Of a DNA stretch of 7,298 bases, positions 6,133-7,298 are shown piece by piece. The DNA is from Croceicoccus sp. Lineage in GTDB: Bacteria; Pseudomonadota; Alphaproteobacteria; Sphingomonadales; Sphingomonadaceae. The position numbers and the translations under genes are program-made. The number at the start of each line of letters is the position of its first letter. Position 1 is the stretch's first letter. The notes beneath the pieces were generated by a model. It had not been told where the DNA came from and made no database searches. It saw nothing but the letters and a program-made list of their open reading frames with translations. The stretch spans positions 1 through 7,298 of the forward strand of contig JAPYSD010000171.1 in assembly GCA_029936705.1 (NCBI GenBank), written 5' to 3'.

Positions 6133-7196
6133 GCTTTTTCATATCCTATAATGTCGCTGCAATCAGAGCTGACATTATCGCGATAGGTAAAATCGCCGCG
6201 CGCCTGTCTTTCGGCCAGTGCCAGCATCAGCACGCGATATTTCTGGCCCGCTTCGTCCAGCGGCGAATGCAAATCCTTGCGCTTTTCCGGCCGCATGTAG
6301 CGCGGGCTCTGCGGCGAGGTCATGGAACTGTCCTGCCGCGAAACCTTGTAGCTCGCCTTGGGCATCATATAGCGGAAAAGATTGGTCTTTTTCACGTTCG
6401 ACGTGTTCATTGCATAATCCAGCCGGGTCCGGTCGCGCGTTTCCGGAACGCAGGGGTGGAACAACTGGACATTGTCGCCCGGGCTGAAACGGCCATAGGC
6501 GATCGCGGCATGGCTGCGAAGGTAGATGCGGATCACCTGCCGTACCTGCTGCACATCGTCGCGCACGCCGCCAAAGATTTTCATGATCGGCGCGACGGAC
6601 TTGTTCACGCAGGTCCGCACCATGGTGATGGTCTCGCTGTCGTGGAACACCTCGACCGTTTCCTTGTCCATCTTCTCGTCGCCCACGACGTCGGCGTGGA
6701 TGAAGTCGGCATGGGTAAGGTCGATCAGGTTTTCGAGGCTGAGTGGCGCGCAGCAATCGAACCGCACGGTGCCCAGCATGTGCAGCGGCAGGCCGCCGTC
6801 CTCTGGCAGATAGGGAATGCTGGGAATATGTTCGGGCGCGGCATTTTCCGGCTTGCCGAGCCAGCCCCAGACATAGCCATACTTCTCGATCACCGGATAG
6901 TGACCGGCCTCGTCGGTATATTCGCTCTTCTTCGCGGCAAGCTGGTCATTCGGGTGCGTTTCCGCAGCCACCAAGCTGCCGTCGGGCTTCCGCCAGATGA
7001 AATAGGGGTGCGAATAGACAGCGCGCCGGATGGGTTTCTTGGCGACAGCGAAGCTGTGGGCAAGCGGAAACCATGCATCGGTCAGCATGATATCGTGCGG
7101 CAGCCAGGAATTGACCTTGGCCGCGAACTGGCGCGGATTGGCCGCGATCGGATCGTCATGAAACTCGGGAGCCGGATTGTCTTGAACGTCGAGCAT
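6129..7196 (-). CDS. Rieske-oxygenase-type alpha subunit lacking the Rieske [2Fe-2S] ligands
   Basis: This 355-residue protein aligns by eye with vanillate-O-demethylase-type ring-hydroxylating oxygenases. The start of the Rieske domain is recognisable (AWFPLAHSF, 41-49; IWRKPDGSLVAAE, 67-79) and so is its end (YPVIEKYGYVWGWLG, 100-114). Between them only about 20 residues remain, where family members have about 50 carrying the Cys-x-His and Cys-x-x-His cluster ligands. No such motif exists anywhere in the protein; the Cys residues are 148, 149, 196, 249 and 346. The catalytic domain keeps NLIDLTHADFIH (156-167), with H162 and H167 as iron ligands and D159 as the bridging acid, and QD at 288-289 is a likely third ligand (D289). 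The ATG at 7196 has AAGGA 7 nt upstream; the open frame upstream of it is not family-like. It overlaps the LLM gene (ATGA). Family firm; activity uncertain. Confidence 0.85.
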   Translation of the reverse strand: MLDVQDNPAPEFHDDPIAANPRQFAAKVNSWLPHDIMLTDAWFPLAHSFAVAKKPIRRAVYSHPYFIWRKPDGSLVAAETHPNDQLAAKKSEYTDEAGHYPVIEKYGYVWGWLGKPENAAPEHIPSIPYLPEDGGLPLHMLGTVRFDCCAPLSLENLIDLTHADFIHADVVGDEKMDKETVEVFHDSETITMVRTCVNKSVAPIMKIFGGVRDDVQQVRQVIRIYLRSHAAIAYGRFSPGDNVQLFHPCVPETRDRTRLDYAMNTSNVKKTNLFRYMMPKASYKVSRQDSSMTSPQSPRYMRPEKRKDLHSPLDEAGQKYRVLMLALAERQARGDFTYRDNVSSDCSDIIGYEKA

Positions 7197-7203
7197 AATC
7201 TGT

Positions 7204-7208
7204 TCCTT
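7204..7208 (-). promoter_or_regulatory. Ribosome binding site of the Rieske-oxygenase-type gene
   Basis: On the minus strand this reads AAGGA, 7 nt before the ATG at 7196. It favours this start over the ATG at 7277, which would add a 27-residue proline/arginine-rich extension. Confidence 0.7.
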
Positions 7209-7227
7209 GTTCTGAGTTGGGCTGCGG

Positions 7228-7298
7228 TCAGGCAGCGGCTTCCTGCGTGGAGGGCGATCCGGATTGGCGCCCGGCAATGCTTTCGCGCAGGTCCGAGG
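7228..7298 (-). CDS. C-terminal end of an upstream gene (partial, putative)
   Basis: Reading leftward from the right edge, one frame gives 22 residues (SDLRESIAGRQ followed by a Ser/Ala-rich tail) and a TGA at 7228-7230. The stop is 31 nt before the oxygenase-type start, a spacing typical of one operon, and the sequence resembles an ordinary protein C-terminus. It is too short to assign a family. The reading frame of the 7277 extension overlaps it and cannot be excluded from this fragment alone. Confidence 0.4.
   Translation of the reverse strand, partial: SDLRESIAGRQSGSPSTQEAAA

Noticed and set aside
5053..6186. A 377-codon plus-strand open frame opposite the LLM monooxygenase gene
   Set aside because: It is the antisense shadow of a high-GC gene: rich in His/Arg/Phe with no recognisable domain, and without a ribosome binding site. 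The minus-strand frame is a clear LLM protein.
6890..7080. A frameshift hiding the missing Rieske Cys-His motifs
   Set aside because: I read the alternative minus-strand frame over this stretch and it contains no Cys at all, so the ligands are truly absent rather than shifted out of frame.
7197..7277. 27-residue N-terminal extension of the Rieske-oxygenase-type protein
   Set aside because: It is Pro/Arg-rich and non-conserved in appearance, and it overlaps the probable end of the upstream gene. The AAGGA-supported ATG at 7196 fits better.
1..7298. Mobile elements, CRISPR arrays, tRNA/rRNA genes
   Set aside because: I saw no transposase, terminal inverted repeats, spaced identical repeats or RNA-gene signatures; the window is almost fully coding with uniform composition.

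Overview
The window holds eight confidently called protein-coding genes plus the tail of a probable ninth. They are packed almost without gaps and look like part of a catabolic cluster for a hydrophobic alicyclic or steroid/terpenoid-like compound. The high-GC composition, the short ATGA gene overlaps and the mix of families (SDRs, an LLM flavin monooxygenase, a Rieske-oxygenase-type protein, SnoaL/NTF2 proteins and a KstD-like flavoprotein) suggest an alphaproteobacterium, most likely a sphingomonad such as Novosphingobium, Sphingobium or Sphingopyxis. That placement is an inference from gene style; there is no rRNA or other marker here.

Layout. (a) 1-1544, minus strand: a CHK/APH-type phosphotransferase followed 2 nt later by an NAD-type SDR that runs off the left edge. 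(b) 1545-1710: a 166-bp divergent intergenic region that must hold the promoters for both directions; it contains an imperfect direct repeat. (c) 1711-5028, plus strand: a SnoaL-like NTF2-fold protein, a limonene-epoxide-hydrolase-like NTF2-fold protein (ATGA overlap), a 3-ketosteroid-dehydrogenase/fumarate-reductase-type flavoprotein, and an NADP-type SDR whose start is buried in the flavoprotein gene. (d) 5029-5073: a convergent gap with a hairpin. (e) 5074-7196, minus strand: an LLM flavin-dependent monooxygenase preceded, with an ATGA overlap, by a Rieske-oxygenase-type protein. About 30 nt further upstream lies the probable C-terminal end of another minus-strand gene that enters from the right edge.

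How the genes may work together (inference): the oxygenase-type protein and LLM monooxygenase would insert oxygen, the epoxide-hydrolase-like and SnoaL-like proteins would hydrate or rearrange intermediates, the SDRs would interconvert alcohols and ketones, and the flavoprotein would introduce a double bond next to a ketone. The kinase may activate a hydroxyl group. The substrate cannot be read from the sequence.

The most unusual points are: (1) the Rieske-oxygenase-type protein keeps a plausible mononuclear-iron triad but has lost both Cys-His loops of the Rieske [2Fe-2S] domain; (2) the second SDR appears to start at a non-standard ATC codon with a well-placed Shine-Dalgarno sequence; (3) two different NTF2-fold enzymes are translationally coupled.
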